The translations under genes and the position numbers were made by a program. DNA of 64,000 nucleotides from Actinomadura rayongensis (GTDB lineage: Bacteria > Actinomycetota > Actinomycetes > Streptosporangiales > Streptosporangiaceae), in assembly GCF_009831215.1 (NCBI RefSeq), contig NZ_WUTW01000012.1, positions 1-64,000 of the forward strand. The letters run 5' to 3'. Below, in pieces: positions 42,027 to 50,145 of the stretch. The notes under the pieces were generated by a model. The model saw only the letters and a list, made by a program, of their open reading frames with translations, made no database searches and had not been told where the DNA came from. Position 1 is the first letter of the stretch, and the number at the start of each line of letters is the position of its first letter.

Positions 42027-43474
42027 GCGTGCATTTCCCGGCCGTCCATCCGCGTCCGCCCGCGCACTGGATCAACGACCCGAACGGGCTGGTGTTCCAC
42101 GACGGGCACTACCACGTCTTCTTCCAGTACAACCCGGCCAGTACGCGGCACGAGAACGTCCACTGGGGGCATTACCGCAGCCGGGACCTGGTGCGGTGGG
42201 AGCGGCTGCCGGTCGCGCTGGCGCCGTCGGACGAGGACTCCGGCGGCGTCTGGTCCGGGAACGCGGTGTCCGACGGCGGACGACTCGTCGCGTTCTACTC
42301 CGCGCGGCGCGAGGACCGCTGGTGGCAGCCCGTCGCGTCCGCCGTGTCGCGCGACGGCGGGCTGACGTTCGCCAAGGACCCGGGCCTGCGGGTCGCCGAG
42401 CCACCGCCGAACGCGGTGATGTTCCGCGACCCGTACGTGTGGCGGGACGGCGACCGGTGGCGGATGCTGGTCGGCGCCGCCCTGCGCGACGGGCGCGGCG
42501 CCGCGCTGCACTACCTGTCGGACGATCTGGAGACCTGGAAGTACACCGGCCCGTTCCTGGCGCGCGCCCCCGAGCCCCTGCCCGGCGGCACGACCGAGCG
42601 CGGGTGGGAGTGCGTGCAGTACGCCGACTTCGGCGACGGGCGCGGCGCGCTGCTGCTCAGCGCGTGGGACCCGGACGAGGGCGCCCGCCGCACCGCCGTC
42701 TACACCGGCGCCGACCACGGGGAGAGCTTCGCGGCGGGCGCGCCGGCCCGGCTCGACCACGGCCCCGACTTCTACGCGCCCGCCCTGCTGCGCGCCCCGG
42801 ACGGCCGGTGGCTGCTGTGGGCGTGGTCGTGGGAGGCCCGGGACGCCGTCCGTCCCGGCGCGCCGAGCACGTGGACGGACGAGGCCGGATGGGCCGGGCT
42901 CCTCACGCTCCCCCGCGAAGTGACGCCGGACGGGCACGGCTGCGTCGTCCAAAGACCCGCGCGGGAGATCGCCGCGCTGCGCGGCGCGGCCGTCGTGACC
43001 GCGCGCGGCCGGGCGGCGGCGTGCGTCCCGCGCGACCTCGGCGCCGTCGGCCGGTGCCTGGACGTGACGGCGCGCCTGCACCGCTCGCCGGACGGGCGGG
43101 CCGCGGCGGGCCTGCGGCTGCTGACGTCGTCCGACGGCGACGAATACCTGGACGTCGGGCTGGACCCGGCGACGGGCGAGCTGGTGGCCGACCGCTCACG
43201 GGCGTCCCGCGAGCCGCGGGCGCAGGGCGGGTCCTGGCGCATCCCGCGCCCGGTCGCGCCCGGCGCGGCGGCCGACGTGCGGATCATCGTCGACCACTCG
43301 ATCGCCGAGATCTTCCTCGGCACCGGCGAGGCGCTGACGCTGCGCTTCTACCCGGTCGGGGACGGGCCGTGGCGGTTGCGGGCGCGCGCGGCGGGCGCGG
43401 GGTCCGCCGCGTTCGACGTCCGGGCGTGGCCGCTGCGCCCGGCGGAAACGGAGGACGCATGCGGACCGTCGTGA
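42023..43474 (+). CDS. GH32 beta-fructosidase / sucrose-6-phosphate hydrolase-like
   Basis: A 483-residue classical GH32 enzyme: nucleophile Asp19 in HWINDPNGL, FFQYNP, transition-state Asp in VMFRDPYVWR, acid/base Glu in RGWECVQYAD (ECV instead of the common ECP), and a C-terminal beta-sandwich ending DHSIAEIFLGTGEALTLRFYP. No signal peptide. It hydrolyses terminal beta-fructose from sucrose or fructans inside the cell. Starts GTG at 42023, overlapping lacI; its end overlaps the PfkB kinase by 16 bases. Confidence 0.88.
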   Translation: MSVHFPAVHPRPPAHWINDPNGLVFHDGHYHVFFQYNPASTRHENVHWGHYRSRDLVRWERLPVALAPSDEDSGGVWSGNAVSDGGRLVAFYSARREDRWWQPVASAVSRDGGLTFAKDPGLRVAEPPPNAVMFRDPYVWRDGDRWRMLVGAALRDGRGAALHYLSDDLETWKYTGPFLARAPEPLPGGTTERGWECVQYADFGDGRGALLLSAWDPDEGARRTAVYTGADHGESFAAGAPARLDHGPDFYAPALLRAPDGRWLLWAWSWEARDAVRPGAPSTWTDEAGWAGLLTLPREVTPDGHGCVVQRPAREIAALRGAAVVTARGRAAACVPRDLGAVGRCLDVTARLHRSPDGRAAAGLRLLTSSDGDEYLDVGLDPATGELVADRSRASREPRAQGGSWRIPRPVAPGAAADVRIIVDHSIAEIFLGTGEALTLRFYPVGDGPWRLRARAAGAGSAAFDVRAWPLRPAETEDACGPS

Positions 43475-44364
43475 TCGGCGAGTCCCTCGTGGACCTGGTG
43501 TGGCGCGCGGGCGCGGCGACGATCCGCCCGCTGCCCGGCGGGAGCCCGGCGAACGTGGCGATCGGGCTGCGCCGGCTCGGCCGTCCGGTCACGCTCGTCA
43601 CCTGCTGGAGCGACGACCCGCCGGGCGCGCTGGTCGGCGAGCGGCTGGCCGCCGCCGGCATCGACGTGGCGCGCGTGCCGGGCGCGTCCGGGCGGACCAC
43701 GGTCGCGCTGGCGTACGTGGACGACGCGACCGGCGCCGCGACCTACGAGTTCCTGGCCGTCTGGGACCCGGTGCGGATCCCGGTCGCCGACGACGCCGTC
43801 CTGCTGCACACCGGCTCCCTCGCCGCCGTCGTGCAGCCGGGCGCGGCGCGGGTGCTGGCGGCGTGCCGCGAGGTCCACGGGCGGCCGGGACGCGCGGTGG
43901 CGGTGGACCTCAACGTCAGGCCCGCCGTCCTGCCCGACCGCGCCGCCTACCGGGCGGCGGTGGAGCGCATCGCGCGCGTCGCCGACGTCGTCAAGGCCAG
44001 CGACGAGGACCTGGCCTGGCTGTGGCCGGGCCTCGGCCCGTCGGACGCGGCCCGCGCGCTGCTCGCCCGCGGCCCGCGCCTGGTGGTGCTGACGCGCGGC
44101 GCGGACGGCGCGACCGGGTTCCTGCCGGACGCCGAGGTGTCGGTCCCGGCGCCGCGCGTGCGGGTGGCCGACACGATCGGCGCGGGCGACGCGTTCCAGT
44201 CCGCGCTGCTGGACGGCCTGTGGACCGGCGACGAAGTCCGCGTCCCGGCGGCGCCCGACGAGCTGGAAACGGTCCTGCGGCAGGCCGTCCGGGCGGGCGC
44301 GCTCGCCACGACCCGTCCCGGCGCGGACCCGCCCACCCGCGCCGAACTCGACGCCGCCGGCTGA
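43459..44364 (+). CDS. PfkB family carbohydrate kinase (fructokinase-like)
   Basis: A 301-residue ribokinase-fold kinase. N-terminal MRTVVIGESLVDLVW, substrate motif RPLPGGSPANVAIGLRRLG (about residues 20-40) and the anion-hole/catalytic base motif DTIGAGDAFQSALLDGL (about 235-250) are diagnostic. It probably phosphorylates fructose released by the GH32 enzymes to fructose-6-phosphate. It closes the fructan operon, but its position 96 bases before the cyclitol genes means a role as a second cyclitol kinase cannot be excluded. Confidence 0.87.
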   Translation: MRTVVIGESLVDLVWRAGAATIRPLPGGSPANVAIGLRRLGRPVTLVTCWSDDPPGALVGERLAAAGIDVARVPGASGRTTVALAYVDDATGAATYEFLAVWDPVRIPVADDAVLLHTGSLAAVVQPGAARVLAACREVHGRPGRAVAVDLNVRPAVLPDRAAYRAAVERIARVADVVKASDEDLAWLWPGLGPSDAARALLARGPRLVVLTRGADGATGFLPDAEVSVPAPRVRVADTIGAGDAFQSALLDGLWTGDEVRVPAAPDELETVLRQAVRAGALATTRPGADPPTRAELDAAG

Positions 44365-44388
44365 CCACATGCGGACCCGACAGCCCGG

Positions 44389-44417
44389 TTGACTCCGGTC
44401 GGAACGCTGTCAGCATG
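44389..44417 (+). promoter_or_regulatory. Possible promoter of the cyclitol cluster
   Basis: TTGACT with a weak -10 (AGCATG) 17 bases on, in the 96-base gap between the fructokinase-like gene and the GT4 gene. A GGAAC at 44401 with CGTT 17 bases later could instead serve an ECF sigma factor. Either reading is tentative; read-through from the fructan operon is also possible. Confidence 0.3.
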
Positions 44418-44460
44418 GACGGCGTTGCCCGGTGGCCGTTCGCTGCGGAAGGCGCGCCCG

Positions 44461-45750
44461 ATGACAGATCCGTTCTGGGTGATCGAGCCGGCGGACCGCC
44501 GGCCCCGGCTGGTGCACGTCAACGCCACGGCCACGGGCGGCGGCGTCGCCGAACTGCTGTCGGGGCTCGTCCCCGCCCAGCGCGCGCGGGGCGCGAACGC
44601 CGCGTGGGCCGTGACCGGCGGGAACGCCGAGTTCTTCGCCGTCACGAAGTACCTGTACCGGCTGCTGCACGGGCAGGTCCCCGCCGCGCCGCTGGACGAC
44701 CCGGAGTACCTCACCGTCTACCGCGCGGTGCTCGCCGAGCAGGCGCCCTGGTTCCTCGCCGAGATCGGCCCCGGGGACGTCGCCGTCCTGCACGACACCC
44801 AGACGATCGGGCTCGCCCCGGCGCTGCGGGCGGCCGGGGCGCGGGTGGTGTGGCACTGCCACGTCGGCGCCGAGATCCCGCCCGAGCGCGGGCCGGGCGC
44901 GGTGTGGCGGGCGCTGGCCGGCGAGCTGGCCGCCGTCGACGCGGTCGTGACCACGCTGCCGCAGTTCGCGCCGCCGGGCATTCCGGACGAGCGCCGGTTC
45001 GTCGCGGCGCCCGCCATCGACCCGGACGCGCCGAAGAACCGGGAGCTGGCGCCGGGCGAGGGCGCCGCGCTGCTGGCCGAGGCCGGGCTCACCGCCGACC
45101 GCACGTCCCCGCGCGCGACGGTCGTGCAGGACGCGCCGCTCCCCCCGGACGCGCGCGTGGTCGTCCAGGTGTCGCGGTGGGATCCGCTGAAGGACATGGT
45201 CGGGGTCGTGCGGTGCTTCACGGGGCTGCCGCCGGACGTCCATCTCGTCCTGGCGGGCACCGATCCGTCCGAGGTGTCCGACGATCCCGAGGGGCGCGCC
45301 GTCCTCGCCGAGGTGACCCGCGTCCGCGCGGAGCTGCCGCCCGCCGAGCGCGCCCGCGTCCATCTGGTGAGCCTGTCGATGCGCCCGCCGGAGTGGAGCG
45401 CGCTGGTCGTCAACGCGCTGCAGCGCCGGGCCGACGTGGTCGTCCAGAAAAGCCTGGAAGAAGGGTTCGGCCTCACCGTCACCGAGGCGATGGTCAAGGG
45501 CCGCGCGGTCGTCGCGTCGGCGGTCGGCGGCATCCGGCTCCAGATCGCCGACGGGGAGAACGGCGTCCTCGTCGATCCGGCCGACACCGCCGGGGTGCGC
45601 CGCGCGCTGGCCCGGCTGCTGGACGATCCCGCGTTGCGGCGGCGGCTCGGCGAGCGCGCGCGGCGAAGCGCGACCGCCCGGTACACGATGCGGCGGCTGG
45701 CCGACGACTACGCCCGCGTCGCCGCTCCCGACGCGGCCCCGGCGTCTTGA
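44461..45750 (+). CDS. GT4 glycosyltransferase, trehalose synthase (TreT)-like
   Basis: A 429-residue retaining GT-B enzyme closely patterned on the trehalose glycosyltransferring synthase TreT. N-terminal acceptor domain VHVNATATGGGVAELLSGLVP and NAEFFAVTKYLYRLLHG, then VAVLHDTQTIGLAPAL (TreT enzymes usually have DPQ) and VVWHCHVGAEIP. C-terminal donor domain VSRWDPLKDM and the E-x7-E motif with Glu334 and Glu342 in EEGFGLTVTE. TreT joins NDP-glucose to glucose. Here the gene heads a C7-cyclitol cluster, so it may join an NDP-sugar to a cyclitol, or an NDP-cyclitol to a sugar, analogous in role but not in family to the GT20-related ValL/VldE (inferred). Confidence 0.82.
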   Translation: MTDPFWVIEPADRRPRLVHVNATATGGGVAELLSGLVPAQRARGANAAWAVTGGNAEFFAVTKYLYRLLHGQVPAAPLDDPEYLTVYRAVLAEQAPWFLAEIGPGDVAVLHDTQTIGLAPALRAAGARVVWHCHVGAEIPPERGPGAVWRALAGELAAVDAVVTTLPQFAPPGIPDERRFVAAPAIDPDAPKNRELAPGEGAALLAEAGLTADRTSPRATVVQDAPLPPDARVVVQVSRWDPLKDMVGVVRCFTGLPPDVHLVLAGTDPSEVSDDPEGRAVLAEVTRVRAELPPAERARVHLVSLSMRPPEWSALVVNALQRRADVVVQKSLEEGFGLTVTEAMVKGRAVVASAVGGIRLQIADGENGVLVDPADTAGVRRALARLLDDPALRRRLGERARRSATARYTMRRLADDYARVAAPDAAPAS

Positions 45751-45823
45751 CGGGTCCGGTCAATCCGTGTGACTCTGCTGATCGGGCCGGTCCCCGCCGG
45801 ACGGCCGGCCGCCGAGGACCCCC

Positions 45824-46849
45824 ATGCCTGAGCGCACGATCACGGTCATCGACGTCGGCGGCACCCATGTGCGCTGGGCGGGCTGGTCCCCCGGGCGCGG
45901 GCTCGGCGCCGTGCGCCGGGTGCCGTCCCCGAGCCGCGCGAACCGTCCGGACGCCGACGTCGGCGCGCTGCGCGACGAGCTGGTCCGGCTGCTCGGCGAC
46001 GCGGTCCCGGCGGGCGGCGCGGCGGGCGTCTCGTTCGGCGCGGCCCTCGACCACCGGACCGGGACGGTCTACGCCTCCGCCCCGCTGTGGGGCGCCCACG
46101 CCGAGCCGTTCGACCTGCGCGCGGCGCTGGCGGCGGCCCGACCGGACGTCGCCTGGACGGTCGTCAACGACGTCACGGCCGCGCTGCTGCACCTGGCGGG
46201 CGCCACCCGGGGCCGCCGCAAGATCATGCTGGTGACCGTCAGCACCGGGATCGCGTGCCGGACGATCGACCGCCGCACCGGGACGATCCCGGTGGACGGC
46301 TGCGGGCTGCAGGGCGAGATCGGGCACCTGCCCGCGGCCACGGCGCTCGGCGGCGCGCCGGTGGACCTCGACTGCGCCTGCGGGCGACCCGGCCACGTCG
46401 CGGCGTTCGCGTCCGGGCCGGGGATCCGGCGGCTCGCCGGCGTCCTGCGCGACCGGCGCGGCGCGGCCTGGGACGCGGCGCCGCTCGGCGTCCGGACCGC
46501 GCGCGGCGAGCCGTTCGAGACGGCGCTCGCGGCGGCGCTGGACGACGGCGATTTGCTGGCCGCCGAGCTGCTGGCCGCCGCGACCGGGCCGCTCGCCGAC
46601 GTCGTCCGCACCGCGCTCTGCCTGGACCCCGACCTCGACCTCGTCGCGTTCACCGGCGGCGTCGCGGCGGGCCTCGGCGACCACTACCGCCGCGCCCTGC
46701 TCGGCCATCTGCGCCGCGAGGGCCTGTACCTGACCGGCGAGCGCGACCCCGCCTGGACGCTCGACCGGATCCGGGTCTGCGCGCCGGGCGAGGCGGACGG
46801 GCTCGTCGGCGCCGGGCTCGCGGCGCTCGGCGGGACGGAGGCGCGATGA
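45824..46849 (+). CDS. ROK family kinase, probable C7-cyclitol kinase
   Basis: A 341-residue ROK kinase. ATP phosphate-1 motif VIDVGGTHVRWAG (about residues 8-20), catalytic Asp in VVNDVTAALLH (about 106), GLQGEIGHLP, and the ROK zinc motif DCACGRPGHVAAFASG, in which the usual third Cys is His. ROK-type kinases such as AcbM and ValC phosphorylate 2-epi-5-epi-valiolone or valienone at O-7. The same task is likely here, given the cyclase five genes downstream and the overlapping dehydrogenase. It is the first of five genes joined by four-base overlaps. Confidence 0.82.
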   Translation: MPERTITVIDVGGTHVRWAGWSPGRGLGAVRRVPSPSRANRPDADVGALRDELVRLLGDAVPAGGAAGVSFGAALDHRTGTVYASAPLWGAHAEPFDLRAALAAARPDVAWTVVNDVTAALLHLAGATRGRRKIMLVTVSTGIACRTIDRRTGTIPVDGCGLQGEIGHLPAATALGGAPVDLDCACGRPGHVAAFASGPGIRRLAGVLRDRRGAAWDAAPLGVRTARGEPFETALAAALDDGDLLAAELLAAATGPLADVVRTALCLDPDLDLVAFTGGVAAGLGDHYRRALLGHLRREGLYLTGERDPAWTLDRIRVCAPGEADGLVGAGLAALGGTEAR

Positions 46850-47937
46850 GCGTCCACCGGGCGATCGTGCGGAGCGGCGGCGGGGTGTCGGTCGTCCTGC
46901 GGCCGACGCCGTCCCCCGGACCGGGCGAGCTGACCGTCGCGCCCCTGTACGCGGGGCTGTGCGGGACGGACCTGCAGATGCTGCGCGGCCTGCGCGACGA
47001 CCCGGCGCCGGTGATCGGGCACGAGGGCGTCGGCCGGGTGGCGGCCGTCGGCCCGGACGTCCCGGACGCGTTCGCGCCCGGCACGCTCGTCACCGTCAAC
47101 CCGACGCATCCGCGCGATCCGGGCTTCCTGCTGGGCCACAACGTGGACGGCCTGCTCCAGGAGCGCACGCTGCTGCCCGCGTCGGCGGTGGCGGGCGGCA
47201 TGGTCGTGCCGCTGCCGGAGTCCACGGACGTCACGCTCGGCGCGCTGCTCGAACCGCTCGCGGTCGCCCGGTACGCGCTGGCGGAGCTGCGGGCGTTCGC
47301 GCCGCGCACGCTGCTCGTCGTCGGGGACGGCGTCGTCGGGCACCTGGCCGTCCGCGCGGCGCGGCCGGTGCTCGGCGCGGACGTGCGCGTGGTGCTCGTC
47401 CACCGCACCGAGACGGGCCGGGTGTTCAGCCGCCGGAGCCCGCACCCGGCGGACGTGCTGCTCCTCGCCGGTGAGCGGGCGCCGCTGCCCGGGCCGGTCG
47501 CGGCGCTGATCGTCACGCCCCGGGACGCGACCGTCGCGGCGCTGGAGGCCGTGCTCGCGGCGGCCGGGCCGGACGTCGTCGTGGACCTCGTCGGCGGCCT
47601 GCCGCCCGGCGCGGCCACCCCGCTCCTGCCGGGCGTGGACCTCGCGGCGGCGCGGGCGGCGAACTGCGGCGGGCTGCCGTCCCCGGCCCGCGTCACGGCG
47701 ACCGCACGGGGCCGGCTGTTCGGCCATCGCGGCGTGTCCGGCGGGCAGCTGCGCGCCGCCGCCGCCGAGCTGGCCCGCGACCCCGCCCGCTACCGCGACC
47801 TGATCACGCACCGGACCGGCCTGGACGGCGCCGCGCGGGTGATGCGGCGGCTCGCGCGCACGCGCGACCGCACCGTCGACGGCCGCCGCCTCGTCAAGCT
47901 GTCGGTCCGGATCGCCGCGACGGAGGGAGACCCATGA
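46846..47937 (+). CDS. Zinc-type medium-chain dehydrogenase (AcbL-like)
   Basis: A 363-residue alcohol dehydrogenase of the MDR superfamily. Catalytic zinc ligands are Cys in GLCGTDLQML (about residue 37), His-Glu in IGHEGVGRVAAVG (about 60) and Glu in LLEPLAVARYAL. The nucleotide fold follows at VVGDGVVGHLAVRAARPV. The loop that carries four structural-zinc cysteines in most MDR enzymes (here NPTHPRDPGFLLGHNVDG) has none. Position and family match AcbL/ValN-type cyclitol oxidoreductases, which reduce or oxidise the ring ketone. Overlaps kinase and SDR genes by four bases each. Confidence 0.8.
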   Translation: MSVHRAIVRSGGGVSVVLRPTPSPGPGELTVAPLYAGLCGTDLQMLRGLRDDPAPVIGHEGVGRVAAVGPDVPDAFAPGTLVTVNPTHPRDPGFLLGHNVDGLLQERTLLPASAVAGGMVVPLPESTDVTLGALLEPLAVARYALAELRAFAPRTLLVVGDGVVGHLAVRAARPVLGADVRVVLVHRTETGRVFSRRSPHPADVLLLAGERAPLPGPVAALIVTPRDATVAALEAVLAAAGPDVVVDLVGGLPPGAATPLLPGVDLAAARAANCGGLPSPARVTATARGRLFGHRGVSGGQLRAAAAELARDPARYRDLITHRTGLDGAARVMRRLARTRDRTVDGRRLVKLSVRIAATEGDP

Positions 47938-48668
47938 CCGACCTGACCGGCCGCCGGATGCTCGTCGTCGGCGGCTCCACGGGCATCGGCCGGGGCGTCG
48001 CCGACGCCTGGGCCGCCGCGGGCGCCGACGTCGTCGTGTGCAGCCGGGGCGAACCGGCCCGCGCCGCGCCGCTGCGGTGGGAGCCGCTGGATCTCATCGG
48101 CGCCGACGCGGTCGACCGGCTGACCGCGCTCGGCGCCGGGCCGCTGGACGCGGTGTGCTTCGCGGCCGTCCGGTACGGCGCCCGGCGCGCGCCGTTCGGT
48201 GCGGTGCCCGAGGACGAGTGGCTCGGCCAGCTCGACGTCAACGTGACCGGGCTCCGGCGGACGCTGGCGGCCACCCTCCCGGCGCTGCGGGCCGCGCGGC
48301 CGGGGCTGTTCGTCGGCGTGTCGTCGGAAGTGGCGTTCAACCCCGGGCCCGGACGGTCCGGGTACGCGGCGACCAAGGCGGCGGCCCGGGCGCTGCTGGA
48401 CGCGGTGGCGCAGGAGGAGGATCCGGCGGACGTCCGGATCGTCCAGATCCTCCCGGCCGGGATGGTCGACACGCCGGGCATCCGCCGCCGTCGGCCGCCC
48501 GGTTTCGACTACGGCTCGTACATGCGGCCGTCCGCGTTCGCCCCGCTCGCCCTGCACCTGGCCGCGACCGCCGGGCACCACGGCGAGAGCCTGGTCGTGG
48601 ACGGCGACGGAACCTGGTGGTCGGTCCACGACCGCGCGCCCGTCTCGCAGAGCGGGCCGGTCCGGTGA
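47934..48668 (+). CDS. Short-chain dehydrogenase/reductase (AcbN-like)
   Basis: A 244-residue SDR: cofactor motif VGGSTGIGRGVADA (about residues 13-26), structural Asn in LDVNVTGLRR, catalytic Ser in GVSSEVAFNPG (about 127), Tyr and Lys in SGYAATKAAAR (about 141-145), and a C-terminal HGESLVVDGDGTWW. The Arg in VVCSRGEP suggests NADP(H). It sits between the MDR enzyme and the TIM-barrel protein with four-base overlaps on both sides. In acarbose-type pathways an SDR (AcbN) acts on the cyclitol phosphate; the same role is inferred. Confidence 0.83.
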   Translation: MTDLTGRRMLVVGGSTGIGRGVADAWAAAGADVVVCSRGEPARAAPLRWEPLDLIGADAVDRLTALGAGPLDAVCFAAVRYGARRAPFGAVPEDEWLGQLDVNVTGLRRTLAATLPALRAARPGLFVGVSSEVAFNPGPGRSGYAATKAAARALLDAVAQEEDPADVRIVQILPAGMVDTPGIRRRRPPGFDYGSYMRPSAFAPLALHLAATAGHHGESLVVDGDGTWWSVHDRAPVSQSGPVR

Positions 48669-49453
48669 ACTGCGCGGTCGGGCTGGCCGAGTGGCGGCTG
48701 CCCGCGTCCGGCGCGGCCTCGGTCCGCGCGGCGGCCGAGGCCGGGGCGGACGGCGTGCAGCTCGACCTCGGCGGTCCGGGACGCGGCCCGTGGCTCGACG
48801 CGCCCGGCCGGACGGACGCGGTGCGCGCGGCGGCGGACGCGACGGGCGTGCGGCTGCTGGCCGTCGCGGGCAACCATCTCAACGACGTCGGCCTCACGTC
48901 CGCCGCCGCCCGGCCCGTGCTGGTGCGGCTGCTCGACACGGCCGTCGCGCTCGGCGTGCCGCTGGCGTTCGTTCCGAGCTTCCGGCGCAGCGCGATCGAC
49001 GGCCCGGACGCGTTCGCCGCCACCGCCGCGACGCTGCGCTGGGCGGCGGCTGAGGCCGAGGCGCGCGGCCTGCTGCTCGGGAGCGAGAACGTCCTGCCGT
49101 GCGGGAAGGCCAGGGAACTGGCGCGGCGCGTCGCGTCGCCGGCGTTCCGGCTCGTGCTGGACTGCTACAACCCGGTCAAGGCCGGCCTGCGTCCGGACTG
49201 CCTCGCGGCGTGCTGCGGGGACCTGCTCGCCGACCAGGTCCACCTCAAGGACGGGCCGCCCGACACCGGCGCGTCGCCCCCGCTCGGCACCGGCACGGCC
49301 GGGCTGGACGCGACGCTCGGCGCGCTGCGCCGCGTCCCGGTGCGCGCGCTCGTGCTGGAGAACGACTACCGCGACGGCGACCGCGCGCGGCTCGCGGCGG
49401 ACCTCGCCTGGGCACGGCGGCACGCCCCGACGCTTTCAGGGACACCACGATGA
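48665..49453 (+). CDS. Xylose isomerase-like TIM-barrel isomerase/epimerase
   Basis: A 262-residue sugar phosphate isomerase/epimerase fold. The four metal ligands of the family are represented by Glu in LLGSENVLP (about residue 143), Asp in VLDCYNPVK (about 168), His in DQVHLKDGPP (about 195) and Glu in LVLENDY (about 237). The barrel would carry out an aldose-ketose or 2-epimerisation. That fits the 2-epimerase step (AcbO in acarbose) needed to convert the cyclase product; no VOC-type epimerase is present in the cluster. It starts at GTG, overlapping the SDR stop. Confidence 0.78.
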   Translation: MNCAVGLAEWRLPASGAASVRAAAEAGADGVQLDLGGPGRGPWLDAPGRTDAVRAAADATGVRLLAVAGNHLNDVGLTSAAARPVLVRLLDTAVALGVPLAFVPSFRRSAIDGPDAFAATAATLRWAAAEAEARGLLLGSENVLPCGKARELARRVASPAFRLVLDCYNPVKAGLRPDCLAACCGDLLADQVHLKDGPPDTGASPPLGTGTAGLDATLGALRRVPVRALVLENDYRDGDRARLAADLAWARRHAPTLSGTPR

Positions 49454-50118
49454 GACGAACCCCCGCCGTCGTCGCCGCGACGGCCCTGCTGCTCGACATG
49501 GACGGCACGCTGCTGGACTCCACCGCCGTCGTGGAGCGCACCTGGCGCGACTTCGCCCGCCGCCACGGGCTGGACGCGGCGGCGATCCTCGCGGTGTCGC
49601 ACGGCCGCCCCACGGCCGAGACCGTCGCCGAGTTCGCGCCGCCGGGCGCCGACGTCGCCGCCGAGACCGCGCGCATCACCGCCGCCGAGGTGCGCGAGAC
49701 CGACGGGATCGTCCCCGTGCCGGGCGCGCCCGACCTGCTCGCCGCGCTGCCGCCGGACCGCTGGGCGCTCGTGACGTCCGCCGACCGCGCGCTCGCGCTC
49801 GCCCGGATGCGCGCGGCCGGGCTCCCGCTGCCGTCCGTCGTGGTCACCGCCGACGACGTCGCCGCAGGGAAGCCCAGCCCGGAGGGGTTCCGCACGGCCG
49901 CGCGGCGGCTCGGCGTCGCGCCCGCGTCCGCGCTGGCCTTCGAGGACTCCCCCGCCGGGCTGCTGGCCGCGCACGCCGCCGTGGCCGCGACCGTGCTGGT
50001 CGGCCCCGGCCCGCTGCCGGACGGCGTGCGAGCCGAGCGCGTCCGGGACCTGCGGGACGTCCGCGTCACCGCCGGCGGCCCGTCCGGAGGGCTGCGCGTG
50101 CGGCTGACCCCGTCCTGA
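49450..50118 (+). CDS. HAD superfamily sugar-phosphate phosphatase (AcbJ-like)
   Basis: A 222-residue HAD hydrolase of the beta-phosphoglucomutase/DOG1-type subfamily. Motif I LLLDMDGTLLDS (about residues 14-25), with the helical cap behind it; motif II LVTSADRAL; motif III Lys in VAAGKPSPEGF; motif IV FEDSPAGLLA. It would remove a phosphate from a cyclitol phosphate late in the pathway, as AcbJ is reported to do. It overlaps the TIM-barrel gene by four bases and is followed 27 bases later by the cyclase. Confidence 0.85.
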   Translation: MRRTPAVVAATALLLDMDGTLLDSTAVVERTWRDFARRHGLDAAAILAVSHGRPTAETVAEFAPPGADVAAETARITAAEVRETDGIVPVPGAPDLLAALPPDRWALVTSADRALALARMRAAGLPLPSVVVTADDVAAGKPSPEGFRTAARRLGVAPASALAFEDSPAGLLAAHAAVAATVLVGPGPLPDGVRAERVRDLRDVRVTAGGPSGGLRVRLTPS

Positions 50119-50145
50119 CCGCCGGCGAGCCGAAGGGGTGCCGCT

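Noticed and set aside
45747..45776. Second promoter between the GT4 and ROK kinase genes (TTGACG near the stop codon)
   Set aside because: No acceptable -10 at 16-18 bases; the TTGAC overlaps the end of the coding sequence, so it may be chance.
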